Source of the DNA: Epiperipatus broadwayi
Taxonomy: Eukaryota > Onychophora > Udeonychophora > Euonychophora > Peripatidae
Direction: 5' to 3'
NCBI GenBank assembly: GCA_028023455.1
Contig: JAQFVV010006256.1
Span: 2,356,001-2,420,000, forward strand
DNA: 64,000 nt
The first letter of the stretch is position 1, and each line of letters starts with the position of its first letter. Of the stretch, positions 36,741 to 50,468 are shown in pieces. The notes under the pieces are model-generated. The model worked only from the letters and a program-made list of their open reading frames with translations. It was not told the origin of the DNA and did no database searches. The position numbers and the translations under genes are program-made.

Positions 36741-39515
36741 ATATAAAACTTTAAATTAAACATTCTCAAAGTGTATGTCAACATTGTTGGTAATACAGAG
36801 TGAACTTAATTTCCCTCAAGAGTTGCTAACAATATTGACAATGCTTATAAACACTAGAGCTCTGAGAATAGGTGAATTCATTCTATTCTTAGTCTTTTAT
36901 TCAACATTTAGAGTGCCTTTAATTCATAGCCTGATGACAGGTGATTTACTCCCTTTGTTTACATATACATAGAATGATTTAATGTTTATGTAATTAAAGA
37001 AAGCAAACCACTCTCTCCTGGTTTATAAATAAGTAAAAATTTGTAAGTTTAACAAGATTCAAGAATAAAATGGATTTATCTATTTTTTAAGCTTTTAATG
37101 TTATTAACGTATACTTTCCATTATTTTTTGGGGTTAATAATTTTTAAGATTTCAATAACAGATCCTTTATGGCCTTATTATGAACACAAATTCTGCTAAA
37201 ATAGAAAAAAATATGCTGCTCATTTCAATCAAGTCTATTAATATAAATTTTAATTTACTGTTTTCCTGAAAGTTAATAATGACGGTATTTGAGTTGTATT
37301 TATATAGACAATGGAAATAGTCCAATATAAATACAATTATTTACTGACCCCCCCCCCCAGGTTTGTTTGAAGATTTTTGTACAACAATTTTTTTTTTGTA
37401 AATAGGCTAAGTATTTATCTTTGGAATTGTATTAAAAGTTTTTGAATGGTATTTTATCTGAAAACATGCCATCTCATATCAATAAGCATATTTTTTAAGG
37501 CTATTAATTCATTTCTAATTTGGGTAAATTTTACTCTCTTATATAACATTTGTGGTTTTTTTCAATGTAAATACTTTTATCCTCATTTTTTTTTTTTAAA
37601 AAAAAAACAAGTCTGCATTTGAGTTTATGGATCCATGATAACTGAAACATATATGAATAAAAAAACATATTGAAATGCAATATATAAAATAAAATCCTGC
37701 TCTTAAACATGAATAATTAATTGTTACGTGTGGATGACCATTTTTCTCCATATCTGGTTCAAACTAAATGTTACAGGAACTCTTGAGCAAATGGATACAC
37801 AGAAATAAATCCTGGTTAAATAAATATTTGTAGAAAATACTACTAATAAAAAGCTACTTGTAAAATTTAACTGAAAATATTTAATACTATAAAAATCTCA
37901 TGTGGTCTCTTGGTATAATAACTACCATATGACATAGTTACAACATGGCATTCAAATATGAGCTGGATCTAAACTTATGTTTTTATGCTATGAGAAAGTT
38001 TATGATTTTTTTTTCAGATACTCGGTTCACTGCTAATCAACAATTATCAAATAATAAATACGTAGTAGTTACTCTCATTTAGAGATTTAAAAAAAGGCAA
38101 AATCTCATCTCTTAATTTATTTACCAAGTCTATTAAGGATTATTTCCTTTTTTTCTCATTTCTCTGTACATAAAGACTGGAGAAAGTGTTTCATCTTTAA
38201 CTATTAAAAAGAAAAAAATATATATAAAGTGATTCATGGTCTAACTCATAAAATTCTTTTTTAAAAAATCAATTATGAAATCAAACTTTTCCGAAATTTT
38301 TACTGATCCAAATAAAATCTATCAAAAATTTGAACTGAAACAAGTTGTTTTTCAAGCACCGTTTCAAGTAAGTAAGTTTGTATAATTTTTTGAATAATTT
38401 CAAACCGCATGAAAGCTTTTATAGATCGCTATACAAAATGATTACAAACAAAACTGATTTATAAAATAGGCAAATCACTTGTTCGATTTAAAAGGCCATA
38501 ACTTCAGTTGCTACAAACAGATATTTCATAGTCACAATTTTTTAAAGATATCAATTTTTTTTTGTAATTAAAACTTAATTATATTTTAAATGAATATATA
38601 TATATTAGGGGAAAAAAGTATACATATTTGAGATTCTTTTCAAATAATATTTTAATGTTTGCAATTTTTTTTCTTTTAATGGTGTTAAAAATGCAAATCA
38701 ATAAATAATAAAAGGAATAGAAAACCAGTGCAGTATTTTGTAAATGAAATAAAACTCCGCAATCAGTATCCCTGTTAAAATTTCTCATGCGAAATCTAAT
38801 GGTAGATAATAAATTTCAGAATTAAAAAAAAAAATTACTTCTGTGAAAAAGTGATTTGATAAACACCTTTATTATTAATTTATTCTTTCTTACTCTTTAA
38901 TTCATACTAAGCTTTTATAATTCGTATAATTATTTTATAAAGCAATTAAACATTCAATTTCAACTTTCAGAAACATTAGGAATGCAATATTGCAAATGTA
39001 TTGATGGCAGATTTGCTTCGGAGAACTCGGTGACACACGGACAGATTACAAAACAATATTTTAAAATAAAATAAAAATAATACCCTTAATAGTAATATAA
39101 TTAATGGTCGTAATACAAATTGTAAAAATAGCTCTTGTTTTTAATGTATATTTAAATACTACATCTATCTATCTATTTATTTTTGTATATTCAAAGCTAT
39201 ATTTAGCATTTAAAGTGTGTGAATAAAATATGTTTAAATATAGATAAAAAGAATAAAAAATGCCTTTAATTAGTCCCATTGCATGATATAGTTCCTTCCA
39301 AAGGCCTCTTATTTTTAACGAAAATCAGTGAAGGAGAAAGCATTAACTCATTAGTCTTGTCAATGTCTGTGAGGACCTGAACTGATTATTAAAGAATGAC
39401 AACTTGAAAAAAAAAATCTTGACATTGATAACAAACAATTTTATCTGACTAAGATTTATGTCAGTTTGTGGACATGGAAAATAAATGCACAAACCTTGAA
39501 ACTTTTTATTAAATA
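36741..39515. other. AT-rich stretch, nothing recognised
   Basis: Contains a poly-C tract (37348-37357) and a T12A10 palindrome near 37587-37609. Frames at 36775-36972 and 38579-38788 carry no motif. Confidence 0.45.
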
Positions 39516-39519
39516 TATA

Positions 39520-39720
39520 ATAATATCTAAATCACCTACCCCAAACACTATGATATTTCAGCAACACCTTATGTAAAAAATATCAAGTCTGAATCTCAAA
39601 CAGCCAAACTCAAAAGGATATCTTTGAGTCTTATGTTTGAGATTCAGACATGATATTTTTCACAGAGGGAATTGCTGAAATATCATAACATTTGAGGTGG
39701 GTGATTTAAATATTTTCTAT
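39520..39720. mobile_element. ~200 bp hairpin (MITE-like)
   Basis: Left arm 39522-39603 and right arm 39635-39717 are imperfect reverse complements: AAATCACCTACC with GGTGGGTGATTT, TATGATATTTCAGCAA with TTGCTGAAATATCATA, and GTCTGAATCTCAAACA with TGTTTGAGATTCAGAC. The loop is about 30 bp. Confidence 0.8.
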
Positions 39721-40607
39721 TTAATTTTCAGCTAGCAATATACACTGGAATATTTTCTTATACAATTAAATATGTAGATATATATGTTCTAATGATGGAA
39801 AATACTTTATTTTTTTGACATACCAAAATCAAAAATTATAGTTTCATTTCAAAACAAGTTACAAGTGCTGTGCTAATAGATGCTTGCCCAATTTTATATG
39901 CCATTAAAAGAGAGATATATTATAATTGATTAGAAGTTTTAAAAACTGAATTGGTAGATCATAAACTAATTTGTGAATGCTAGTTATAATTGAAATTTTT
40001 GACAACTAAAATCATTGCACTAAGTTAATACAATGCATTTATATTTTAAATTGCATTGCTTAATTGGTTTAAGTTGGTAACTGAAAAAAAATGATGCTTT
40101 TTAATTGGTGTTTGCAATGAATAAAAAAATATTTGATCAAAATAGATTTGAAGGCTAACTCAAATTACAAACAGGTTAAAACCTAATTAAATAGAAAAAT
40201 ATATAATGCTTAGAATAGAGCAGTGTAAAAGAATAACATGATCAATAAAAAATGAGTAGACACTGTAATTATGAATGAGCAGACAGAAAAACCAAGCAGA
40301 CAATAAGTTTTTCTTAAAAAATACTATTATATAACATACCATATATACTTTAAATGAAAACTTTACAATAAAATGTATAATACAAAATAAAATTTATTCT
40401 TTCTTGTTTACAGTTTCAAATATAAATATATTATGTTATTATAATTATTATTAATTAAAAGCATGTTTAAAACTACAATGAAAGAGTTAAAATAATAAAA
40501 ATAAATTAAATTATTAAAAGGTTTAAAAATAATAAAAATATGAAAAAATATATATTAAAAATATAAAACAATTTATCAAAAATAGAAAAGAGTTTAATCC
40601 ATTATAC
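39721..40607. other. AT-rich stretch, nothing recognised
   Basis: No supported feature. Confidence 0.5.
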
Positions 40608-41645
40608 TGCTTTTACATATATTTAAATAAATCATACAATACAATATTTTGTAAAATGTCTTTATATTACAGCAATAATATAAATAATAATAATCATACA
40701 CATAAAAGCTCTTTTTAGCAAGTATTATTTTTTGCCCTTTTCAATGTGCTTAAACTATTTTACAATTACAATCTACATTTCATACATAGCAAAATCTATA
40801 TTTTTATATAAAATTAATTATAACCTATTATAACAATAATACAAGGCAAAAAATAAAATATAATGTATACTATATAATTTTCCATTCACTTATCATTAGC
40901 CAATTACTAGTTAAATTATTTGATATTTATATATATTCATACAATTATTTTTATTATAATTAATATAATTGTTTTCACATTTGGTTGTTTATTTTTACAC
41001 ATTCTATTTTATGTCAGTATTTTAAATAATAAATATATAAGACAGATCTATCATCTCTTCTATTAATTATACATTATTATGTTCTTTTGCTCTTTCATCT
41101 AATTGTTTCCCTGTATCTCCATAATAAACTATAATATGATTTCTACAAGTAATTTTATATACAAAAAAGGGGAATTGTATATAAAATTACTTGTAGAAAT
41201 GGACATATAGGCAAAGAAGTGAGAGTGCAAAAGAACATAATAATGCAATTAATAGAAGAGATAATAGATCTACCTCATATATTTACTATTTAAAATAAGA
41301 TATAAAATAGATTGTGTAAAAAAAATATAAAAACTTTAAACTATATTAAAGAACCTAACAGAAGTAAGATTACATTAAATACAATAAAAATAATTGTATG
41401 AATGTATAAAAAAAACATCAATTAATTTACCTAATAATTAGCGAATGAGAATTAAATGAAAGGTTATATATTATGCAATGTAGATCATAATTATAAAATA
41501 GTTCAAGCACATTGAAAAGAGCAAAAATTAATATTTCCAAAAAAAGCTTTTATGTGTATCATTATTATTATATATATTAAGGCTGTTATATAAAGATATT
41601 TTATATTATACTGTATGATTTATTTAAAACAATTTATGCAAAAGA
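40608..41645. mobile_element. Palindrome of two Penelope-like fragments
   Basis: Left arm 40608-41162 and right arm 41177-41645 are diverged reverse complements around a 14 bp centre; the inner 25 bp match exactly except at the end (GTATATAAAATTACTTGTAG). Near the centre the left arm on minus reads VYKITCRNHIIVYYGDTGK then QLDERAKEHNN, the GIY-YIG endonuclease of Penelope-like elements (VYxIxC..C...YxGxTGRxLxxRxxEH). The right arm on plus has VYKITCRN and then decays. Both copies are dead. Head-to-head arrangement is common for Penelope-like elements. Confidence 0.75.
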
Positions 41646-44600
41646 AATCAATTAAAATAAGAATAAGATAAAAGAGTAATATTAATTAAAAATTTATAAG
41701 AATATATAGTTATGAGGAACATTAAAAAATTATATTGCTATTTTAAAATCCATAATATAGGATATTGTTTATATTTTTATATATAAGTTTGTAAGTATAG
41801 ATAAGCATTAATTATATTTAAATGTTGTAGCTCTGATGATAATTTCTGGGCAGTTAGAAAAATTGGAAAGAAAGAATAAATACTATTTTATATTATGCAT
41901 TGCTTTGTAAAGTATTTATTTCAGATGTATATAATAGTGTGTATATATATAGTGCCCTTTTCTATAGGTCAGAATTGGTTCACCACAGCAAATTATTAAA
42001 AAAATTTAAATTTAAAATATGTTTTCTTGATGTGATAGTTATATTGTATCAATAATATCTTAAAAGTACAACATGAAGCTAAATAAAATTGCGTAATACA
42101 TAAAATTATAATGACTAACCTTAAAACAGTTAAATAAAGCTAAACATATTAATTACATATGGTTGAAAAAGCTGGCCATAATAGATAACGTAGCTATAAA
42201 TATTTAAAGTATGTTTAAAAAGTTAAATTTTAATAGTTTAAACTTATAGATAAATAAATGCTATATTTAAAATCATAAATTATATTTAATAATTATAATT
42301 AATATCATATATTTTAAAAGTAAGTTTTATGGTAGCAAAAGTTATATTTAATTCTATATTTTCCAAATTATTATTCCAAATTTGTATTATTATATTATTT
42401 TATTTAATATAATAAGTGTTGCAATTTATTAGTTACTTTCAGATAGTAAATTGGATACAATCTGTCTAGGTTGTAAAATCATGTGACCTGCATAATACAG
42501 TAATACACACATGTTTGCTAGTTAACAAAGTTCAAAATATTTTAAAAATTGCACTATAGAATTGAATACATTTATTTACCTATCATAAAAGCAAATATTA
42601 AATTAGTTGCATTAAATGTTTTTAAATAATGTTATAAAATGAAGACAGCTAATAAAAGTTAAATATTTTGTTTTAAAATAAAATAGATAAATTAAATATT
42701 AAAGGTGGGATAAGTTATTAAATATTATTTTAAAAGTCATTTTAAAGTGTTGAATTAGTTTCAGTAAAGTATAGTAATTGATTTAAAATTAATATTTTTA
42801 AATAATATTTTAAACTTATAATGCATCATATTTTATTTTTAAAATTTAATTGTGTAAGATTGTAGCAAAATGCAAATTTGATATCAAATGAAAAGTAAGA
42901 ATCCACCAATAGAATGAGGTATTTTATAGGATATAAATACCATTGCATGGGGGTGTCAGTGGTGATCGAATGTGTCAATGATAGGTATCAGTAGCTATCA
43001 AGGTGATAGTAATTTTAAATTTTATTATTTAGTCAATTTTTTAGTGCTCTCGTACAATTTATTTGCAAAACTAATAAGACAATTATTTTTAAAGTATTTT
43101 GCAAAGAGAGTGTAAAATAAATATAATTATAATAACTTCATTTTGAATATGCATTGCTAATTTTAAAAGTTCTTTTACCAGGAGTATTCATCAGAAACTT
43201 AATATAACTTCACAATAGAAATATGGAAATGCCGATAAGTAAAATGTATTTAATGGAAATTTCAAAAATAAATATAATAATTGTGAATATAATATTAATA
43301 ATATTAACCAAGAGGACTATTCTAGTAGGTAAATTATTATTATGGACATTGTATAGGAAGCTTAATAGAAAAGCTATTTGCCGATTAAAAGTGGAGTACA
43401 CATTATTTTTTATATAACAGCAAGATAGTCTTGTCCAAGATTAATAAGTAATATGATAAGTATATTATATAATAATTTTATGGAAATAATTCTATAGAAA
43501 GAAATGTTATATCCTTTTTGAAGGAAACAAATATTTTTCAAGAAATTATCTTAAGTAAAGACTAATGGAAATATTTACAAAAGTGTATGTTATAAAACCT
43601 GAGGTATATAGGGTTATACACATTTATAAAAAAAATTGTTTAAAAAACTGAATTTTAAGACAAGAATAAAAATGCTGAAAATAGGTAATAAATAGCAATA
43701 AATTTTTCTAAAGAAGAAACCTATAAAGAAAAGGAATACATGAGTAAATAAAAATATGGAATTATGGAAATATATTATATTGTGCAAAAAAGTTTATCCG
43801 GATAGTTCGAGCTAAGCCAACAGGACATGATGCATCACTAGGCCAATATAGAATATTCTAGAATAAAAGCTTCATGGAATTATTTTTTATATTATAATTT
43901 TATTATGATTTTAATAATCATCATTCTGGACAATAGAAACCATAAACTATTATTCTATAAACTTTTCCAGGATGGATCGATGATTATTTTATTTAATTTT
44001 CCAAGATTTTTAGATGTTGCAATTTAATTTTTTTATTTTATTCATTTTTAAACTTTGCTCATCACCAGAAACAGTTTTGTTTTGTTCGTCATCAAGCAAG
44101 AGAAGCTTAGCAATGGGGGAGTTTTAAAAAATGCTCTTGAGGAGAACATTTAAAAAAAAAACTCGAGAAAATAAAAAACATTTTTGAACCTTATAAAGAA
44201 CCTTCGTCAATTGAAGAGTCAATTGAAGATATAAGTAATTATAGTCTTGATTTTTTTTTATTTATTAACTTTTTTAAAGTGTAATATTATTTTTTTATAA
44301 GAGTAGGAACATGAATATTAATTTATTGTTAATATTATAATCTTATAGTAGAATAATTTAATAATTTAAATAAAAACATTTAAATAAAAGTATGGATGTA
44401 TTTCATGTATGCGATGTTATATCTAATTGATGGAAATGAAGACTGCATAAGTGTTGACAAGTTGATATCACTTGGAAATAGTTAATGAATATTGATATAT
44501 TTTTATGATGTATTTTTGTTTTTCTTTTTTGCAGATTGCCTATGAATTATAATGTATGGAAATATAAATGTTGAATTATATGCAAATGCATTTGTACAAA

Positions 44601-46535
44601 AATATTTAAATTATGAGATTAGGATTTATTTTGGAAATATGCATACTTTAATTTTATATTAGTAATATAACACAATATGATGATGAATATTTATGTGATT
44701 CTTTTAAAAACTTTCATATTATTGGATGTTCAAAGTATTTATATGATTAGTTTGTATGTATTTAGAATATAGAATAAGAAAATAAAGCAGACTTTTCTTG
44801 TGGATTAGTGAGATCGCTCTAATTATAATTGAATTTCGTTTATTATTTTGAATATGCAAGTTAGTTATTTGTCGATGTAAGATTTGATAAATTTTTTAGA
44901 AAATAATGATAAGGTAGTGACTTGGTTGTAATATTGTGAACATGAACCCAAGAGATGATATTAAAATAGGATGTAATAAGGGAATATGAATAGTATTTTG
45001 TAATCTTAGTCGATATGCAATACAGTTAACAAAGCCCTGTAGGTGTATATTTATTTGTGGGCAGTGTCTATTTTTTTAAGTATTGATGTTTCAATAAAGG
45101 TGAAGAAATAGCTTTGACATCATTGATAGTATTGGAGAATGTTAGACAGAATAGGTTATGCCTCTATTTCTTATAGATACACTGTGCCATGGTATTTTTC
45201 TCTGATATATACTATGAGTTATACTCTAGATTTTCTTCCCTAGGCCTACACATATATTCACTATCTAGATTTCCAAAGTAACTACATCACTCAGTATGGT
45301 ATATTTTAAAAGAAATAATAGATAATTTAGAGTTTAAGAAATACTATTATCTGAATAAGATAAGTTCATTTACTTGTAAGAAGAAGTATAGTTTGTGCAA
45401 ATTGGAATTGAAAAACCAACGGATCCAAAAGGAAAAAGAATCATAAAATATGTTTTAGATTTTATTTTGGAAATAAAATAAATTTCAGGAGTAAAATATG
45501 TAAAGCAAAGTTGTTTTTGCAATATTAAATAACTTTTAAATATTTTATTTCATTTTTTAATGAGTACTGCATATTTTTAAGATATAATGTTATAAAGTAA
45601 AATGATATAAACAATAAGCATAGGTACAATTTTGTATTTATTAAATAATAGGGAATATATCAGTGATTACAATTATATAGCATTAGAGTAATATTAAATG
45701 GGATATATTATATTTAATAATCATAGTGTATTGAACAATGATATCTGCACAATCTAGTAATAAATTATCAGTAGATATTTTATATGATATCTTTTAACAT
45801 TGCAAACTGAAATTATCTAGTGAAAGATATCCATGCTCGATATTATTATTTTGTATTTTCCGTACTATGTTTCAATAGATGTTTTTAATAAAAAAAAAAA
45901 GCATAGTTAAATAATAGTTAAAGATATGTGTTTTAAATAAGTATAAATAAATGTAATTTTATCACAAGATTGATCACAAAGAGATAAATAAAATTGTATT
46001 GTTTTATTATTATTACTTTAAGTCAGAGTGAAGACTTAACTAGATTCAAATAAAAAAATGTATAATGGTGCAAATTTAGGATGTCAAAATGTAAATATTG
46101 CAAATAAATTGTTATTTTGTTTTAGTGTTATAATAAAACTTTGTTAAATTTGTTTTCAAAATTTGTGTGTTCAGACTATTTCTTTTTCCCATCACAATGC
46201 ATGAGATACACAAAATAATAGAATCAAACATAACATTTTGCACAGAAATAAAGAATTATTTTAAAAATTTGAATATTTTCTTGGTATTTATTTATTTAAG
46301 TAATAACATTTTACATTATTTTAGGGTCATAAATTAATTATTATAATAGTACACTGAATTATAATGCTATCCATTGCCACACATATATTTTTCAGATGAC
46401 CAAATGCTACCACATATTTATTATGTTATTATATGAAGATAAAAGATTATATCATAGTATTTATTATTTTATTATGGTAATAAAATTATAGTGAAGAGAA
46501 AAAGATGTATAAAATTAATCCATCCAATGAAGAAG
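41646..46535. other. AT-rich stretch with one possible ribozyme-like relic
   Basis: At 41824-41860 AGCTCTGATGATAATTTCTG then GGCAGTTAGAAAAATT resembles the hammerhead-like text of the 12127-12436 hairpin (stem II UAAUU/AGUUA can form) but stem I does not. The region near 42890-43020 and 43790-43990 is slightly less AT-rich. Text near 44190-44250 (EPSSIEESIEDISNY) looks exon-like but lacks flanking support. Frames at 43210-43417 have no motif. Confidence 0.4.
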
Positions 46536-46536
46536 A

Positions 46537-47252
<716 letters not shown>

Positions 47253-47345
<93 letters not shown>
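47253..47345. repeat. TA dinucleotide microsatellite
   Basis: About 46 TA units. Confidence 0.95.
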
Positions 47346-47347
<2 letters not shown>

Positions 47348-47509
47348 TTCTGAATTGGATATGAAACATAATCAATTTAATAGGCAACTATATATTTAAG
47401 TCATATATTTATTTTCATCTAATCGCCTTTCATTCAAAATTGAACATTGTCAAGATGTTACGTTAATTCAAAAATTTCACATGATTTACATATCATAATT
47501 AACATATAT

Positions 47510-47690
47510 AACTAAAAACCAGCTAACACTTAGACAATTCCAATATCAATAACAATCAACAATTTCAAACTGTAGTCAAGTCAACCTCATTTTAATAATA
47601 AAGGTGGAATCCCTAAATAACAATTAAGATGAAATCCCACCTTTATTACTTGTCTAATATACTTAATAGACACTAAAGCTTGCAACTTAT
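47510..47690 (-). repeat. Satellite-like ~350 bp unit, partial single copy (locus 3)
   Basis: AAAAACCAGCTAACACTTAGA then CAATATCAATAACAATCAAC and ATCCCACCTTTATTA match the units at 17041-17475. Only about half of the unit remains. Confidence 0.75.
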
Positions 47691-47699
47691 ATGTATATA

Positions 47700-48030
47700 T
47701 AAATCAGTACATAAGGATAAGAAGTAGAAAAAAATTAAAATTATTATTAATATGATTCCCCAATTCAGAAATCAACTTGATGATACTTAATAATTATAAA
47801 AATAATTTAAATATATCATTTATTATGGAACAAATTGAACATTATTAATTCAGAACTCTTTATTCCCAAACTTTTTTGGATTAATAATTATTTATATTAA
47901 AGTTTTTCTTAATAATTTTGATAAAAGTAAACTATCTAAGCTGTTATGATATTGTATTATTTTTAAAAAATATTAACTGTTGCTTAAAATAGGCTATTAA
48001 TTAAAGAATAATTAAAGTTTATTTCTTACT
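47700..48030. other. AT-rich stretch, nothing recognised
   Basis: No supported feature. Confidence 0.5.
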
Positions 48031-48034
48031 ATTG

Positions 48035-48863
48035 TACCAGATGAAAGATTTTAGTTTCATATATCCTGACCATGAGGGCACCACTAGTCCAAAAATTGGA
48101 ACTAGACATTTATTTTAAGGGTGGGCAGGATATATGAACATGAATGTGCCGGACTAAACCCAGGGAGAGCAAAAGCTTGTGAATGTTGTTTAGACAATTG
48201 AGAAAACACTGAGACAAATGTCAGCCAAAATAATTACAAGAATTTTTTTTAAATTTATTAAACAATAACAAAATAAACATGAGAACTTCATCTAAATTTT
48301 TTTAGCAGATCTTCACATGAGTGTATGCAAGCATTAATATGTTAAATACCCAGTCAGACAAGTTCATTTCTCATCTATAACACAATAAGGGCTTATATCT
48401 TCCTGCTAGTGGTTCACCCAACCAATTCCATTTTCCTATACAGATTTAGTAAGATGGATGCTTGTGGAGAACAATGGACAGTGAGCTTTTCTTAGTCCGG
48501 AAAAGAAACGTTGGAACCAAGAATGTCCTAATTCTGCAAAATGCTCAAGGACAAGTATGTTTAAATGAGCCAAGGTTAGTCTCACACAAGAAAAATAACA
48601 TTATGAACTACGTAATCTGAGTTATAGAAAACATATGAAACTAAATCTTAGCTTTAAAATAAATCAACATTAAATTTTTTTAATTTTTTTTTTTTTTAAA
48701 ATACGAAGACTAATTAAACTTTGCTTGCTTATAATTATTTTAAAATAAAAAACAAGCATCAGAAAAAAAAAAATTTATCCTAAAATCAACTGAGAATTAA
48801 AAATATAAGATTTCAATATAATAGGATATGTGTGTTGTTGCACATATAAAACTTGGTTTTTAA
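48035..48863 (-). mobile_element. 3' LTR of a minus-strand LTR retrotransposon (deleted copy)
   Basis: Long direct repeat with 50469-53176: shared blocks include ATATCCTGACCATGAGGG, GAACTAGACATTTATTTTAA, GGGAGAGCAAAAGCTTGTGA and AACTTCATCTAAATTTT. The order of shared blocks is the same, but this copy lacks about 1.07 kb found in the other after GAGTTATAGAAAA. The junction falls in a run of A's present on both sides, suggesting deletion here by short homology. Terminal dinucleotides are not clear. Its site at TTTAAATGAGCC (48560) is the empty version of the insertion site at 51002. Confidence 0.7.
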
Positions 48864-48869
48864 TTTACA

Positions 48870-49700
48870 TGATGGAACTTTTGAATCAGATGAAATATTC
48901 GGTTCAACTGTCCCATCATGCCAACAAAAAAAATAAACGCATTTATTTGCTGTTTTTTTCCTTTTAAACCCCAACATTTAAAAACCCCTCCTCCTGGCAG
49001 AACATTTGCCTTGAGATCAAAATTCCTTAAGGGTACCTCCTATCTTTTATGTGGCTGGCCTAAGGCTTCGTGCATTATAAGATCCATAAACCCCACAATC
49101 ATTTTCCAATATAAAGGCATTCAGACCACTTTTCTTTTGTATAGTGAAGGGTCCCTCATATACTGGGAAAAATTTCTTATATTGATGCTGGGTTGGATTG
49201 CTGACATGAGGTTTTTGTACAAAAACCAAGTCTCCAACCTCGAATCTACATGGTCATGGATTTCCCCGCTTTACTCGTACTTCAGCCATATGTTTCAACT
49301 TTATTCGAGCCTGTCTTTTATCCCCTTCTTTATCAATTTTCTCCCAATCTACAGGCAAGGGAGCCTTTATCAGCATTGGATAATTCTGTCCAAAATGTAA
49401 TCTGATGGGTGCAAACTCTGTAGATTCATTCTGTGTTCAATTTACGTAGTTAGTGATGTTTTCCATCTGATTCACCTATTCACGGTAATTTTTGCTGACA
49501 TAAAGCCAAAATAAATGGCTTAACTCCCTCATAACTCTTTCACAGGGATTTGATTGAGGATTACAAATAGATGTTCATATATGTTGAATGCCCTGCTGCT
49601 GAATCCACTTTTTCCAGTAGTGAGATTTAAAGGGTGTCCCATGTTCTATCAGTATCATCTGGGGCTTACCAATCTTAGGAAACTGATGCTCCTGTAAGAT
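48870..49700 (-). pseudogene. Retrotransposon integrase relic (Ty3/gypsy-like)
   Basis: Minus-strand text from about 49690: KPQMILIEHGTPFKSHYW, then CNPQSNPCERVMREL (near 49540-49580), the end of the integrase core with the catalytic Glu of DD35E. Next FAPIRLHFGQNYPMLIKAP, then a C-terminal block VGDLVFVQKPHVSN (near 49210-49250), VYEGPFTIQKKSGLNAF and SYNARSLRPAT (about 49047-49070), which resemble the GDLVxV..., YEGPxxV and RHLRP features of Ty3/gypsy integrases. Two stops in the core and frame shifts kill it. Purine-rich minus text near 48960-49000 (AGGAGGAGGGG) could be the polypurine tract before the 3' LTR. Protease, RT and RNase H are missing. Confidence 0.75.
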
Positions 49701-50468
49701 CCAGATAGTATTTTGAGGATCCAGCTTCCTATGAAGTTTTTATTTTTAATTGTTCTTCTTGCCGACAGATGCAGCATTCCTGTTTGGTTGAGAGTCAATA
49801 TCTTTTCTAACCAGACGTACATTCCTGACAGTATAATATTTAGTGCTGTCGTATTTTCATGCTACATTGAGTACATCAATGTATCAGATGGATTGATGCT
49901 GGTTTGACTGTGAACTTTTGGCCTAAGGTTAAATAAGGGATAGAATATTTTCTTTTCAAATACAATCTATGTAGTTTATTCATATTCAACCATCTTAAAA
50001 TAAATATAAAATTCACCTGTGTGGATGATTTAAAATTTTTAAATAATAATTTAAATTAAAAGTTAATATTAAAAAAATAATAAATGTTATTCCTCAAATT
50101 TAAAATGATTATATATGTGCATTAATAAATGTTGTTTGTATGTTAATTACTGGCAGTGGCTTTTATTTTTTTATATTTAAGATATGAGATTAAACAAAGT
50201 TATATATTATTATCTCTGCATCTCCACTGAGCTAGTGACTTGGGCTAATGTTGAACTAATTAATAAACTCTTTTTGAATATCAAAACATTAAATATGGAC
50301 AGATCTGAAACTACCTGCATTTTTCCACCAACTTCTATTCTACCACTAACTTTATTTCACCTATTTTCGCCTACCGTTTCTGTTTATTTTTCCCAACCAT
50401 CAAACATCTCACATAAAGTTTTAATACCAGCTCCCACATTTGGTTGCATCAAAAATTAATATAGCTAT
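49701..50468 (-). mobile_element. Remaining internal part of the deleted LTR element
   Basis: Mostly AT-rich DNA with no recognised gag or pol motif. Near 50433-50457 minus-strand text TGCAACCAAATGTGGGAGC resembles a decayed primer-binding site just inside the 5' LTR, but the match to a tRNA end is poor. Confidence 0.45.

Noticed and set aside
44100-44260. Exon-like acidic text (EPSSIEESIEDISNY)
   Set aside because: Only about 20 codons are open, no matching splice pair could be defined and no family is recognised.
48918-49400. 160-codon plus-strand frame
   Set aside because: It lies opposite the integrase relic, whose minus-strand text has recognisable motifs.
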